From: a virus | Reading direction: 5' to 3' (one strand) | Virus record (IMG/VR): IMGVR_UViG_3300021440_000023 | Span: 1-61,945 of that record | DNA length: 61,945 nucleotides | Part shown: piece by piece, positions 1-8,181 of the stretch | How the letters are laid out: each line of letters starts with the position of its first letter | Numbering within the stretch: position 1 is the stretch's first letter | Program-made: the position numbers and the translations under genes | The notes under the pieces: generated by a model | The model's database searches: none | The model's input: only the letters and a program-made list of their open reading frames with translations | Told to the model about the DNA's origin: nothing

Positions 1-232
1 TAGGCGGAGTAGGTCGGCTTACCAGTGGCGTCCGTGTAACGGCAGCCGTCAAACACGCCAATGATGGCGTTGGAGCCGGTGGCGATGGAAACCACATCAG
101 TACCACCAGTCAGCTTGACCGGATCACCTTTATAGCAGGCCGAAGCGTTGATTGACTGAGGGAAGAAAGTCTCAGTACGAATCGTACCACTCGGATGAAA
201 CACGGCCTTGAGGCCGTAAGGAGCGTTAGTTG
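1..232. repeat. Left copy of the 232-base terminal overlap
   Basis: Bases 1-232 recur at 61714-61945 with one difference (A at 105, G at 61818). The mismatch falls in the third position of a glycine codon (GGT versus GGC on the minus strand, residue 45 of the gene crossing the junction), so it is silent. The overlap cuts a gene in two, which fits an assembled circular or circularly permuted molecule rather than a designed terminal repeat. True short direct terminal repeats cannot be excluded from sequence alone. Confidence 0.9.
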
Positions 233-239
233 CACTCAT
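1..239 (-). CDS. Capsid decoration/structural protein, N-terminal part (gene crosses the map junction)
   Basis: This is the first part of a 188-residue protein that continues at 61713 down to 61386 when the map is closed. The start is the ATG at 239, preceded by an AAAGGA ribosome site; the protein begins MSATNAPYGLKAVFHPSG. It is small, rich in G, A, T and S, has no signal peptide, and sits immediately upstream of the major capsid gene. That position is typical of head decoration or capsid-stabilising proteins. The function is inferred from position and composition; no catalytic motif is visible. Confidence 0.75.
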   Translation of the reverse strand, partial: MSATNAPYGLKAVFHPSGTIRTETFFPQSINASACYKGDPVKLTGGTDVVSIATGSNAIIGVFDGCRYTDATGKPTYSA

Positions 240-250
240 GTTTTAATCCT

Positions 251-820
251 TTACGAAATGAATGAAGGGTCGCGGTTTGCACCGCGTCCAAGATTTTGGA
301 AGTCACCTTCGATCTGCGCCAGCCTGCGACCATTGCTGTCTTCGTCCGCGCGACTATTGACGTTTTCACGAATAGACGCTTCCTGTTCCAACGGCATTTC
401 ATGGTGGTAAATCGTCATGAGATCGTTGTAGAGTTGTACCGGAATCTTGAAAAGCAGCATTTCGTTGCAGACCACGCAACCATCGAACTCCCCACCCTGC
501 GCGGTGAATTGAGAACCGAACCCCGGAACTTCGGATGCCTTGACCGGAATATAGCCGCGTTGAACTCGCTTATAGATAGGGTCAGTGCTGTTCGTGGTAC
601 TCAACCAGCAACAGTGGAACCCTTCCATCTTCGGAGGGGTCGGGAGGACTTCTTGCACCCACTCTTGTCGGAGCATACGACGACGCTCTTCCGCAGAGAG
701 GGCTGAACCATCATTGTGTACGCGATCAGAATCCGCGCCGTCACGGGAGCCGCGAACGGTGTCACCTGTGCTTTTCTTCAGGCGCTCATCACCCAAGGTG
801 TCTTTAACAGAGTTACTCAT
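251..820 (-). CDS. Hypothetical protein of the head gene block
   Basis: A 189-residue protein encoded between the putative scaffold and the capsid-decoration gene. The N-terminal third is charged (many D, R, K, E) and looks disordered. The middle (about residues 58-120) is more ordered, with C and W residues in GFHCCWLSTTN and a CVVCNE pair. The C-terminal third is again charged. I do not recognise a family. Its place between scaffold and capsid genes, co-directional and tightly spaced, suggests a head-assembly or virion role; this is inference only. Confidence 0.7.
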   Translation of the reverse strand: MSNSVKDTLGDERLKKSTGDTVRGSRDGADSDRVHNDGSALSAEERRRMLRQEWVQEVLPTPPKMEGFHCCWLSTTNSTDPIYKRVQRGYIPVKASEVPGFGSQFTAQGGEFDGCVVCNEMLLFKIPVQLYNDLMTIYHHEMPLEQEASIRENVNSRADEDSNGRRLAQIEGDFQNLGRGANRDPSFIS

Positions 821-838
821 AGTCGGTCTCCACTTAGA

Positions 839-1792
839 TTAAATTGAACGTTTGTCGTATTCTTGAAAGCGACGGATAGCATCCGCCCGTTTTACGGGGT
901 CGTCGTAAACCCCAGCTTCTTTCAAAGCCTGCACCCTTTCAGGAGAAAGCCGGTAAGCACCCTTGGGCGCAACACCTGAATCTCCACCTGAACCAGCCAC
1001 AGGAACACGCTTTACGTTAGATTCAATCTTCGGCTTATTATAGCTTGAATTGAAACGGTGAGGCAAATATTTTTTCACCCGTGCATCCAGTTCATCCCAA
1101 TACTCTTGAGTGGTCGGGTTCCAACCTTCTTTGACCATGCGGTCGTCCAGCTTCAGAACCATCTCGCTGTCCATGTCGGCACCAGACGGGTCGTACCATG
1201 CGTTGTTTTGCATCCAGTTTTCCGCGTGCTGTTTCAAACGAGGGTCGAGTGGGCGTGGAGTCTGCGTTTGTTGCGTCATGTTCCGCTTGGCGTTTTGGAG
1301 CATGTTGTAACGCTGCTGCGCCGCAAACATCTTCTCCTGAGCATCGACTGCGGCATTGCCGTCAGCCAACTCGATTGCCTTGCGATTGACTTCCTTGAAG
1401 TGGTTGTAATACTGCTCAGCTTCCTTGATGGCGTTGTCCACCTGAACCATTTGACTACCCTGACTCTGCCGTTCGACAGAAGCCACGCGGGTAGAGAGTT
1501 CATTGATGACCGCATCACGGGAAGCGAGTTCGCGCTTCAAGGACTCGATATAATTCTTACGAGCCTCCTTGTTCTGAGCACGACGTTCGCGGTTGCGCTG
1601 GCGACGGGCTTCAGCTTCTTCAGGAGTCTCTTCATCGTGACCATCTTCGTCACCATCGTTGTCCTCACTGGACTTAATGGGCGACTCTTCTTCGTGAGTT
1701 TCTTCCTCTTTCGGAGGCTCCTTCTCACCAATGGTCAAACTACCATCCTGCTCTTCCGTTACGGGAAGATCCTTTTCTACTTCTTCACTCAT
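839..1792 (-). CDS. Putative capsid scaffolding protein
   Basis: A 317-residue protein. The chosen start is the ATG at 1792, with AAAGGA nine bases upstream; the frame remains open further upstream but has no ribosome site there. The first 60 residues are very acidic (runs of E and D), followed by a long R/E/K-rich helical stretch (about residues 60-160) compatible with a coiled coil. The C-terminal part is basic and proline/glycine-containing. An acidic head, coiled-coil middle and basic tail, together with a place just upstream of the capsid genes, is the usual pattern of phage scaffolds. No protease is seen. The assignment rests on architecture and context rather than sequence homology. 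Confidence 0.7.
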   Translation of the reverse strand: MSEEVEKDLPVTEEQDGSLTIGEKEPPKEEETHEEESPIKSSEDNDGDEDGHDEETPEEAEARRQRNRERRAQNKEARKNYIESLKRELASRDAVINELSTRVASVERQSQGSQMVQVDNAIKEAEQYYNHFKEVNRKAIELADGNAAVDAQEKMFAAQQRYNMLQNAKRNMTQQTQTPRPLDPRLKQHAENWMQNNAWYDPSGADMDSEMVLKLDDRMVKEGWNPTTQEYWDELDARVKKYLPHRFNSSYNKPKIESNVKRVPVAGSGGDSGVAPKGAYRLSPERVQALKEAGVYDDPVKRADAIRRFQEYDKRSI

Positions 1793-1805
1793 TTTCTGTA
1801 TCCTT

Positions 1806-2210
1806 TCACAGAAGGGTGTCAAATTTATCGAAGTTGTCCTCGATCACCATCTTTACGTTGAAGTCTTCAAATACTGCGAAAATTGCTTTTTCGTCAGTAC
1901 CGTCGATTGGGATTTCGAACCGGAAACCACCCCAGCGCGGAATGATGACAATATCACCCACACTCGCCCAAGCACCCTCTTTCCAAGTTTCACCTGAATT
2001 CCGATCCTTGAAAGCAATTTGACCCACCTTGACAATGCGGGCCAATTGAGTGTTGCCGTTGTTGAAGTCCTTCGTTTCTTCCACGAGGACAATCCCACCT
2101 GACGTTTTCGACTGAACGGTGCGAAGTTGAACGAGAATCTGGTTCCCGCATGGCTTCGCTCCGGGTTCGACATCAGGAAAGTGCTTTGCTACGTAATCAG
2201 TTTTGTTCAC
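1806..2210 (-). CDS. GroES-like co-chaperonin
   Basis: A 134-residue protein with the Cpn10/GroES beta-barrel pattern: GNQILVQL near residue 22, a mobile-loop-like segment with SGGIVLVEE at about 37-45, then VGDIVIIPRWGG at about 84-95 and a closing VFEDFNVKMVIED strand. Phage GroES homologues such as T4 gp31 replace or supplement host GroES for folding the capsid protein. The gene sits four bases overlapped with the upstream small gene and just ahead of the putative scaffold, which fits a capsid-folding role. There is no GroEL gene in the window, so it would have to work with host GroEL. Confidence 0.75.
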   Translation of the reverse strand: MNKTDYVAKHFPDVEPGAKPCGNQILVQLRTVQSKTSGGIVLVEETKDFNNGNTQLARIVKVGQIAFKDRNSGETWKEGAWASVGDIVIIPRWGGFRFEIPIDGTDEKAIFAVFEDFNVKMVIEDNFDKFDTLL

Positions 2211-2407
2211 CGATTGTTCTCCGCTTCTAGGTTATCGCGCAACATGGTTTCAAGGATGTCCAGCGCGAGTTGGAGTCCTTGGTATCGCCCAACCTGAACC
2301 CCGTGATCAAAGGGTTCGGATTTGGGAAATAACATGGCGTCTTTGGCGGAAGTGGTTAATTCGCTCTTAACCTCGCCAATGAAACGCCCAATAGTAGGAT
2401 CACTCAT
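2207..2407 (-). CDS. Small hypothetical protein (66 residues)
   Basis: The start is taken at the ATG at 2407 (MSDPTIGRFIGEVKSEL); a longer open frame exists upstream but overlaps the previous gene. The stop overlaps the start of the GroES-like gene by four bases (ATGA), so translation is probably coupled. The product is helical and mostly hydrophilic, with LDILETMLRDNLE near the C-terminus. No family recognised. Its place between portal-distal virion genes and the co-chaperonin suggests a head or packaging accessory. Confidence 0.6.
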   Translation of the reverse strand: MSDPTIGRFIGEVKSELTTSAKDAMLFPKSEPFDHGVQVGRYQGLQLALDILETMLRDNLEAENNR

Positions 2408-2408
2408 G

Positions 2409-2615
2409 TTACTCAGCGTCCACCTTGGTTTTCTTCTTGACGGCAGGCTTCTCGGCAGGCTTCTCAGCAACTTCCTCGCCGACAATGACCACACCGTCCT
2501 TGGACATCTGTTCACGACCGCCAAGGAATTCAGCAGCGAACTCGTCGTTGGTCAGACCCGTTTGGAAAACGTGTTCGTTTTCGTCATTCGGGTACTTCAC
2601 TCGAATCACGTTCAT
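2409..2615 (-). CDS. Small hypothetical protein with lysine/alanine/proline-rich tail
   Basis: A 68-residue protein, starting MNVIRVKYPNDENEHVF. Residues about 48-68 form a charged K/E/A/P-rich tail reminiscent of disordered linkers. The start ATG overlaps the stop of the upstream 52-residue gene (ATGA), and the stop lies one base before the next start, so it belongs to a tightly coupled string of tiny genes in the virion operon. No function recognised. Confidence 0.6.
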   Translation of the reverse strand: MNVIRVKYPNDENEHVFQTGLTNDEFAAEFLGGREQMSKDGVVIVGEEVAEKPAEKPAVKKKTKVDAE

Positions 2616-2770
2616 TTCACCTTACCTCCGCACTTGAGTTCCTTAGCGGGAACACAATCACCCTTCTTTTTGGGAGCCTTGACCCTCATTTCCAGATCCT
2701 TGACTTTCCCACCCTTAGCGAACACTTTCGCGTCGCTCTTACCACTCAGTTGTTTCGCAAGACCGCTCAT
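2612..2770 (-). CDS. Tiny basic protein (52 residues)
   Basis: Reads MSGLAKQLSGKSDAKVFAKG at its N-terminus, with further KKK and CGGKVK segments. It is strongly basic, with two cysteines. The stop overlaps the next start by four bases. The frame is supported by the perfect tiling with its neighbours and by a purine-rich leader (GGGGAAAACA) before the ATG. Many podovirus head operons hold similar lysine-rich small proteins, but no function is assigned. Confidence 0.55.
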   Translation of the reverse strand: MSGLAKQLSGKSDAKVFAKGGKVKDLEMRVKAPKKKGDCVPAKELKCGGKVK

Positions 2771-2783
2771 TGTTTTCCCCTTG

Positions 2784-3263
2784 TTAAACGATTAAATACA
2801 ATAGCTCTGCAGCTTCTTCCTCTTCCTCTAATTTGCGAGATTTCTCCCGTTGAAACATTATAGCTTGAATTTCTAAAGATGAAAACATCCACGCTCTGAA
2901 TTCGTTAGATACGATTCTCAAGAATGGCGTTACATCAGGTTGTTCTACGGAATACGGTTCAGGTAGAAGCGGGCGCTCGTGGACTTCGGGAGGCGGCGGT
3001 TCTTTGACCACGGCCTTCTTCTGTTTCTTGACCTTCTTGATTGTCGGGGCAGACTCTTCGATAACCTCGACAACAGGAACGTCTTTTTCCTTCTCTTTCT
3101 GTTCCTTGTCTTTCTCAAGTGCTTGTTCTTGGAGCTGGGTATAGAAGAGGCGCCAGTACCCCGAGCGACCGTTGTTCTGTTGAGACAACCAATTGTTGCC
3201 CCAAAACACACTCCACCCTATGTCGGATTCACCACCGAAGGAAATAAGACGATTTTGTATCAT
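2784..3263 (-). CDS. Hypothetical charged virion-operon protein
   Basis: A 159-residue protein. The N-terminus is aromatic and W/N/Q-rich (IGWSVFWGNNWLSQQN), the middle is an E/K-rich low-complexity helix, then a proline-rich linker with PPPPE, and the C-terminus is acidic and helical with EEEEEAAELL. The start overlaps the stop of the repeat protein upstream by four bases. The mixed low-complexity build suggests a structural linker or assembly partner. I do not recognise the family. Confidence 0.6.
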   Translation of the reverse strand: MIQNRLISFGGESDIGWSVFWGNNWLSQQNNGRSGYWRLFYTQLQEQALEKDKEQKEKEKDVPVVEVIEESAPTIKKVKKQKKAVVKEPPPPEVHERPLLPEPYSVEQPDVTPFLRIVSNEFRAWMFSSLEIQAIMFQREKSRKLEEEEEAAELLYLIV

Positions 3264-4249
3264 CTGGAGATGGTTACACTATTTCCCACATATGTCACCG
3301 CCTGAGTCACTGTGCTTGCTGCCCGAGAGGTGTGAGTGGTCACAACAGGACCACTCAGTCCGTAAATCTCAGCAAGATCAGATATCCAGTTGTCCACGTT
3401 ACCCGATAAGATCGGAGCCGACGTTGTGGAGATCGTGATGCTTCCACCTACTTCAGTGATTGGTTGCGACAATACGCCAGCATTGCGAGAAGTAGGTGTA
3501 ACCGTCAGCGGATTCGCCGCATCCAACCCGTGCAGCAACGCCAGCCGGTAGATCATGTCGGCCTGCAAATTGGTAATCATCAGCGTGGAGGACGGCGCAA
3601 TCGTCCCACAGGCGCTTTGTGCTGACGCTCCGGTGAGGTACGCCGTACCATCGACACTACCCGATCCACCGAAGGCGGTAATGACCCCAACGGACGCCGT
3701 AGCCGGTGCGCCGATCAGAACCGAGACGCCATCCCCCGCGCCAGACAGCGCGCCAATACCGCTACTAGACGCAGCCCCTGTCAGGGTTATCGAGGCGTTG
3801 GCGTTCGCCACTAATGTACCCGCTGCGGAAGTAGCCGATACCCCTGTCAGATTGACGTTGGCTGACCCACCTGCCGTAGCAATGATGGTCCCGATACCAC
3901 TGGTCGAAGCTGCTCCGGTAAGAGTGACATTAGCATCACCGGATTCTGTCAGCGTACCGGCTGCGGAAGTCGAAGCAACCCCTGTTAAGGTAGCCCCCGC
4001 CGCTGCGTTGGGGACGATACTGCCGCCAGCAGAAGTTGATGCAACCCCAGTGAGGGGCGTGTTTGCCGCAGCATTGGGAGCAATTACCCCCTGATTCGAC
4101 GTTCCCGCTACACCGACGAGCGTAACCGCCGCTGCTCCCGTAGGGGAGAGCGAACCGACAGCAGCGGTCGCAGAAACGCCCGTGAGAGGGGCGTTCCCGT
4201 TCGTACCGCCACCGCCACCACCCTGATTAAAGAGTAGTAGCAGTGACAT
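3260..4249 (-). CDS. Tandem-repeat virion protein (fibre or decoration type)
   Basis: A 329-residue protein. Residues about 20-215 are made of roughly nine imperfect repeats of 22-24 residues with the core LTGVASTSAAGTL and variants (LTGAASTSGIGTI, LIGAPATASVGVI). A glycine run (GGGGGG) near the N-terminus acts as a linker, and the C-terminal 110 residues are non-repetitive and contain two copies of a segment ending in V-T-x-T-SRNAG/TSRAAS-type motifs. Small-residue beta repeats of this kind are usual in exposed phage virion proteins. The exact role (head fibre, tail fibre, decoration) is not resolved. Confidence 0.75.
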   Translation of the reverse strand: MSLLLLFNQGGGGGGTNGNAPLTGVSATAAVGSLSPTGAAAVTLVGVAGTSNQGVIAPNAAANTPLTGVASTSAGGSIVPNAAAGATLTGVASTSAAGTLTESGDANVTLTGAASTSGIGTIIATAGGSANVNLTGVSATSAAGTLVANANASITLTGAASSSGIGALSGAGDGVSVLIGAPATASVGVITAFGGSGSVDGTAYLTGASAQSACGTIAPSSTLMITNLQADMIYRLALLHGLDAANPLTVTPTSRNAGVLSQPITEVGGSITISTTSAPILSGNVDNWISDLAEIYGLSGPVVTTHTSRAASTVTQAVTYVGNSVTISR

Positions 4250-4252
4250 ACG

Positions 4253-4570
4253 TTAGCCTTGAACCAGAATCTGTTGCTTGCGGATCACGGCGAGCACATT
4301 CAACATCGCCATTTGCAAATTCGTGTCTTGCCCAAGATGTGAACCGTCGTCAGGATTAACCAGCGGGATGGGATCAGTAGCATGGGAGAAATCAAGGTTG
4401 AACTCGATCTTCGACATATCTTCAATCCTGCGCACCGAACCGTCCACCAAGCGAACCCCTAGGCTCTGCTCAATCGTTGCGGCAGGCACTCCGGTAGCAT
4501 CGGGCCAATCAATCGTGACGCGATGCGCACGAACATACGGAACGCCCACTTGCGAACCGTCGTAGTTCAT
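4253..4570 (-). CDS. Hypothetical structural protein (105 residues)
   Basis: The start is the ATG at 4570 (MNYDGSQVGVPYVRAHRVTI), which overlaps the upstream stop by four bases; an upstream extension overlaps coding sequence without benefit. It is a beta-rich small protein with a central GVRLVDGSVRRIEDM and a C-terminal helix, LQMAMLNVLAVIRKQQILV. It sits in a block of Ala/Thr/Gly-rich virion proteins and probably belongs to the same particle substructure. No family recognised. Confidence 0.65.
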   Translation of the reverse strand: MNYDGSQVGVPYVRAHRVTIDWPDATGVPAATIEQSLGVRLVDGSVRRIEDMSKIEFNLDFSHATDPIPLVNPDDGSHLGQDTNLQMAMLNVLAVIRKQQILVQG

Positions 4571-5232
4571 ACCGGCACCTCTTCCCACAGCAACATGGAA
4601 CCAACGCTTACGGTCGTCGTGCTGACCGTGTTCAGCAACGCCAGAACGCCACCGGGCGGAACGATCAGTGCGCCATCGACATCTTCCACAGGGTCGCCAG
4701 AGATGATCGGGGTGGCCGTAGCACCCTGAGCCGCCAACAGCGTACCGAACCCGGCGGCATGCTGAATCACGAGGTTGTTGGTCAGACCCGTCAGCGCCAC
4801 GGAGATATTGAATCCCTTGGCGACCGAACCGGAGTTCGAAAGCGTGAGGCGGTTCAAAGGAGCGCTACCCGTAGAGATCGCGGAGTTACCGACAGAAGTT
4901 GCCCACACGAACGCACCCGGAGCGACTGCGGAGTTACCTGCCACTGTAAGCTGACACTTGGCCTTCAGGATGACGAGGTTCTTGCCCGAGCCGGTCGGGT
5001 TCCACACGCCAATGATAGGAGTAGTGGTGGCTGTGAGGGTGATCGTGTTGGCTGACAGAGCGGTGCTGGTCATACCGAAGCTGAAAACGTTCCCGCGATA
5101 AGTCTGCTCGTAATACTTACCGTGGAGTTCTGACACGATGCCGTCACCAAGCTGTCCAGCGCGAGTAGCGACCGTCGTACCCGACGAGAGGGAGGTAGTG
5201 GAGGGTTGTCCAACAATATTTTGCGTAAACAT
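4567..5232 (-). CDS. Hypothetical beta-rich virion protein
   Basis: A 221-residue protein rich in T, S, G and V, starting MFTQNIVGQPSTTSLSSGTT. Hydrophobic beta strands alternate with small polar residues, as in capsid-decoration or fibre-attached proteins. No cysteine pairs, signal peptide or enzyme motif. It is co-transcribed with, and overlaps by four bases, the next downstream gene. The family is not recognised; the structural role comes from composition and place. Confidence 0.65.
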   Translation of the reverse strand: MFTQNIVGQPSTTSLSSGTTVATRAGQLGDGIVSELHGKYYEQTYRGNVFSFGMTSTALSANTITLTATTTPIIGVWNPTGSGKNLVILKAKCQLTVAGNSAVAPGAFVWATSVGNSAISTGSAPLNRLTLSNSGSVAKGFNISVALTGLTNNLVIQHAAGFGTLLAAQGATATPIISGDPVEDVDGALIVPPGGVLALLNTVSTTTVSVGSMLLWEEVPV

Positions 5233-5242
5233 GGGTTACTCC

Positions 5243-6970
5243 TTAGATATAAGCGGTGATGACTTTGACCTGAGCGGCAGCAACAGCCGTTGTGTCTGAG
5301 TCTGCTGCGAGGTTGGTGATTGCAAGTGCAATTCCGGTTGAGAATCGAATACCGAAATCAGTGGCCGGGATAGCAACGGTGCCGGAAGCCGGAACAGAAA
5401 CAGTGATGACCGGAACATCAGTCCCAACGGTCGGGGCTGATGCCTTGTTGTAATACTTGAGGTAAGCCGCCGCCGCGCCCGTATTACTCACCGTGACCGA
5501 ATACACCGTGCCAGCAGACGCCTTGACGCTTGTTGCATTGGTTGTGGCTGCGCTGGACAGCATATTGGTCGTCGGTGTGGCTAAGGCTGAGAGGGTCGAA
5601 ACCGTCGTCACCGTGCCGATGTTCCATGTGCCAACCTGTGCTGCACCGTTTGCGTACATCGCAGGATTCGGATTCGCTGCCAACTGAACGGTCATCACAG
5701 CAGTGCCAGATGTGTAAGCCGAACAACGGAACCGCACCCGTGACGCCCCCATCAGGTGATAGATGTACGGGGTGCCTGTCGGATTGACGATGGTGGTAGC
5801 GGCACCCGCGTTGGCAATGGTCGTGTTCATCGCCTGCCCGACGAGTTGCTGCCAACCATGGGCGTACATACCTTCAACGGAGGTTGTCAGCGTGCCACCA
5901 GACGGCATAACCGTCATAATGGTCATGTTGTCACAAGGCACATCAAGCGGTACATGGTTAAGAAACTGAACCGCACAGCGGTAGTTCTGCACGCCCTGAT
6001 TCGCCAACAGCACACCCGTTGCAGGGTCTTGCTGGATCTCACGCTGAGCCGAACCAATAACCCGAGTGTGGAGTTCGACACCCTCCGTGCGGTCGAGTGC
6101 GCGGGCAATGTTGGCGTGGGCGTAGTCAGCAATCGAACCGGACTTCAACATCCCTGAAGCGACCACCGTTCCAGACTGATAGCCGAACACCACGGCTTGC
6201 ACGAAGCGCCCGACAATCGGCACCAGAACAAGCCCGTTGCCTGCCGTAGCATCTGACGGGTTGAGCGTCTGTGCCACTGGGTAGCACGGCACATCCGTCC
6301 AGTTGTTCACACCATCGAAGCTGGTCTGGAATTTGACATTACCAAACCACGTCCCGCTGAGGGAGCAAACCAAGGTCGTGAAGGCACTGGCGTCAATCGA
6401 GAACAGTGTGCCGTTTGCCGATAGCGAACCGGAGGTCACAGCAGAGTCGGGCGTACCAACAGGTAAGTTTCCGTCACTAGCCGCAGGCGGCAACGTACCG
6501 TAAGCGGTATTCAGGTTCAGCGTCGTAGTCGTCGCCGTACCGTTGTTCGTCACCTTTACGCGGCAATAGTTGCCGTTCAGCGTAAAGGCCCGGTTGAACC
6601 CTGTACCCGCAGGAACGCTGAAGTTCATATCCGTGACGCGATAGGTTCCACCCACGTCAATAAACTGCTGCACCGTCAGCGTAACCGGCTGGTCACACGT
6701 CAGCATGATTGAGATACACGGTTGATTCAGCGCGGTTTCAATCGTACCCGTGAAAGTTGCAGCAGCCGCAAGCTGCGAGGTACTGCTGTTGTTCGTGGAG
6801 ATGATGAAGTTCGCAGCATTAACTGAGATCGGCAGTGCATTGGTCGGCGAGGCATCCGATGCAGAACCATCGTCACCGAACGCAACCTTGACCCGCTGAT
6901 ACTTGACGCCCCCAATGTCGTCGGTGGCGATGGACTCGCCTGTACCGGGGAGGATCGTATTGTCAGCCAT
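5243..6970 (-). CDS. Large virion protein, fibre/baseplate-type N-terminus
   Basis: A 575-residue protein. The N-terminus (DNTILPGTGESIATDDIGG then VKYQRVKVAFG) is a pattern I know from many phage virion proteins that anchor to the particle. The remainder is a long series of T/S/G/A-rich beta segments, including an Ig-like or fibronectin-like stretch near the C-terminus (SVTVSNTGAAAAYLKYYNKA). No transmembrane segment or enzyme motif. It may be a receptor-contacting or decoration protein. The structural assignment is firm; the exact part of the virion is not. Confidence 0.75.
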   Translation of the reverse strand: MADNTILPGTGESIATDDIGGVKYQRVKVAFGDDGSASDASPTNALPISVNAANFIISTNNSSTSQLAAAATFTGTIETALNQPCISIMLTCDQPVTLTVQQFIDVGGTYRVTDMNFSVPAGTGFNRAFTLNGNYCRVKVTNNGTATTTTLNLNTAYGTLPPAASDGNLPVGTPDSAVTSGSLSANGTLFSIDASAFTTLVCSLSGTWFGNVKFQTSFDGVNNWTDVPCYPVAQTLNPSDATAGNGLVLVPIVGRFVQAVVFGYQSGTVVASGMLKSGSIADYAHANIARALDRTEGVELHTRVIGSAQREIQQDPATGVLLANQGVQNYRCAVQFLNHVPLDVPCDNMTIMTVMPSGGTLTTSVEGMYAHGWQQLVGQAMNTTIANAGAATTIVNPTGTPYIYHLMGASRVRFRCSAYTSGTAVMTVQLAANPNPAMYANGAAQVGTWNIGTVTTVSTLSALATPTTNMLSSAATTNATSVKASAGTVYSVTVSNTGAAAAYLKYYNKASAPTVGTDVPVITVSVPASGTVAIPATDFGIRFSTGIALAITNLAADSDTTAVAAAQVKVITAYI

Positions 6971-6972
6971 GA

Positions 6973-7431
6973 TTAGGCAATCCGCAGCAGCGAGGTCGAG
7001 GCGCCGACAGCAGGCATGGTGGCAGTAAAGGTGCCGTTTGTGCTGGTGATCGTGCCACCGAAGTCAAAACAAGCAACCGCCTTACCGCTCTGCGTGGAGT
7101 TGTAAATCACCGCACCAATGGCACTGATGGTTGATGTCGCCCACGACGGGGACGAGAAATCCAGCACAGCCGTCGAGCCTTGCAGCGTCACCGAGAACCC
7201 GGAGAGCGTCGCGCCGCCAGAGGTGTAGCCCGTACCACTCGCCTCGTCCGTACCGACATTTGAAGTCGTCGGGGAGCCGCTGCCTGGTGTGCCGACGTTG
7301 GTAACGCTCGCACCGTAGGTGCCGGTAGCCCCCACTTTCAACAACAGACACTTGTAGGTATTGCCGGATGTATGCGTACCGGAGAACAGTTCCTGCTTGT
7401 AGCTGTTGCACATCGCTGTCGTGATAGCCAT
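6973..7431 (-). CDS. Small G/S/T-rich virion protein
   Basis: A 152-residue protein, starting MAITTAMCNSYKQELFSGTH. It carries a glycine/serine/threonine-rich middle and a closing hydrophobic segment, with no signal peptide. It lies three bases from the 575-residue virion gene and upstream of it in transcription, directly after the lysis-type genes. Similar small proteins are common in this position in environmental podoviruses, usually as structural proteins of unknown place. Function is inferred from context only. Confidence 0.65.
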   Translation of the reverse strand: MAITTAMCNSYKQELFSGTHTSGNTYKCLLLKVGATGTYGASVTNVGTPGSGSPTTSNVGTDEASGTGYTSGGATLSGFSVTLQGSTAVLDFSSPSWATSTISAIGAVIYNSTQSGKAVACFDFGGTITSTNGTFTATMPAVGASTSLLRIA

Positions 7432-7441
7432 TTCCTACTCC

Positions 7442-7975
7442 TTATTTAACCGGCGCAGCCTGCGCCAACAGTTGTGTCTTTTGGGTTGAGCCGTTGGTCG
7501 TACCGTACCAGTACGACAACACCAGCAGTGCCACACCATCAAGTAAGCCGAGGATGCGACCAACGATCATGTCGGGTAACTCTTTCGGAAGGCCGTGGAA
7601 CAGAATCCACACCTCGCTGCCGAGCGAAACGCTCAACAACAACAGCGACAGCCAGAACAGGTGCTTCTGCGTACCGCCTTCGACATTGGCCTTGCGGGCG
7701 CTGTCACGGTCGCGGAATTCGAGGTCTGCGTACTTGAAGCCGCGCTCAGCTTCCTCGTTCCGCAATTCCATTTCCTTCATCTTGATGGCGGTAATCTGGT
7801 CGCCGGTCAGGTTGCCATTCTGGAAAGCAGTGGCAATCTTGTCCTGTGTCGGCTCGCTAATCCCGAGCAAGTCGCCGAGAAAGGCCACAACCCCGCCAGC
7901 CAAGGGGCCGCCCAGCGCGGTGGCTACGGTCGGAGCGATTGCCCCGATGGTCTTTTTCCAATCGAAATCACTCAT
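7442..7975 (-). CDS. Holin-like membrane protein (three-TM phage holin type)
   Basis: A 177-residue protein from the ATG at 7975 (MSDFDWKKTIGAIAPTVATA). The N-terminal hydrophobic segment (residues about 8-38) is rich in A/G/P. A charged helical middle (KEMELRNEEAERGFKYADLE) follows, then two hydrophobic segments near the C-terminus (LFWLSLLLLSVSLGSEVWIL and ILGLLDGVALLVLSYWYG). This arrangement matches the holin family with three membrane segments found in phages and gene transfer agents. The neighbours are another tiny membrane protein and an endolysin-like DUF5675 protein, so a lysis cassette is plausible. Confidence 0.75.
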   Translation of the reverse strand: MSDFDWKKTIGAIAPTVATALGGPLAGGVVAFLGDLLGISEPTQDKIATAFQNGNLTGDQITAIKMKEMELRNEEAERGFKYADLEFRDRDSARKANVEGGTQKHLFWLSLLLLSVSLGSEVWILFHGLPKELPDMIVGRILGLLDGVALLVLSYWYGTTNGSTQKTQLLAQAAPVK

Positions 7976-8181
7976 ACGACCCCCATCAACAGCGCAATGG
8001 CGCCGTACATTCCAAAGAAAACAAGCGACGAAAACCCAAAGGTGCCGATGACGCCAAGGGCGCCCCACTTCATCGTGCTGGTCATCGTCTCTTCGTAGAA
8101 CAGGCAGAGCGTGCCGACCACCAGTGCGATGAAGCCCGAGACGCAGGCAAGGACAAAGAGGACGCTTAATGCAATGCTCAT
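7972..8181 (-). CDS. Small two-TM membrane protein
   Basis: A 69-residue protein made almost entirely of two hydrophobic helices (SVLFVLACVSGFIALVVGTL and GALGVIGTFGFSSLVFFGMY) joined by a short polar loop with EETMTSTMK. It overlaps the holin-like gene by four bases and the DUF5675 gene by four bases. Its size and place suggest an antiholin or second holin, but this is inference. Confidence 0.65.
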   Translation of the reverse strand: MSIALSVLFVLACVSGFIALVVGTLCLFYEETMTSTMKWGALGVIGTFGFSSLVFFGMYGAIALLMGVV

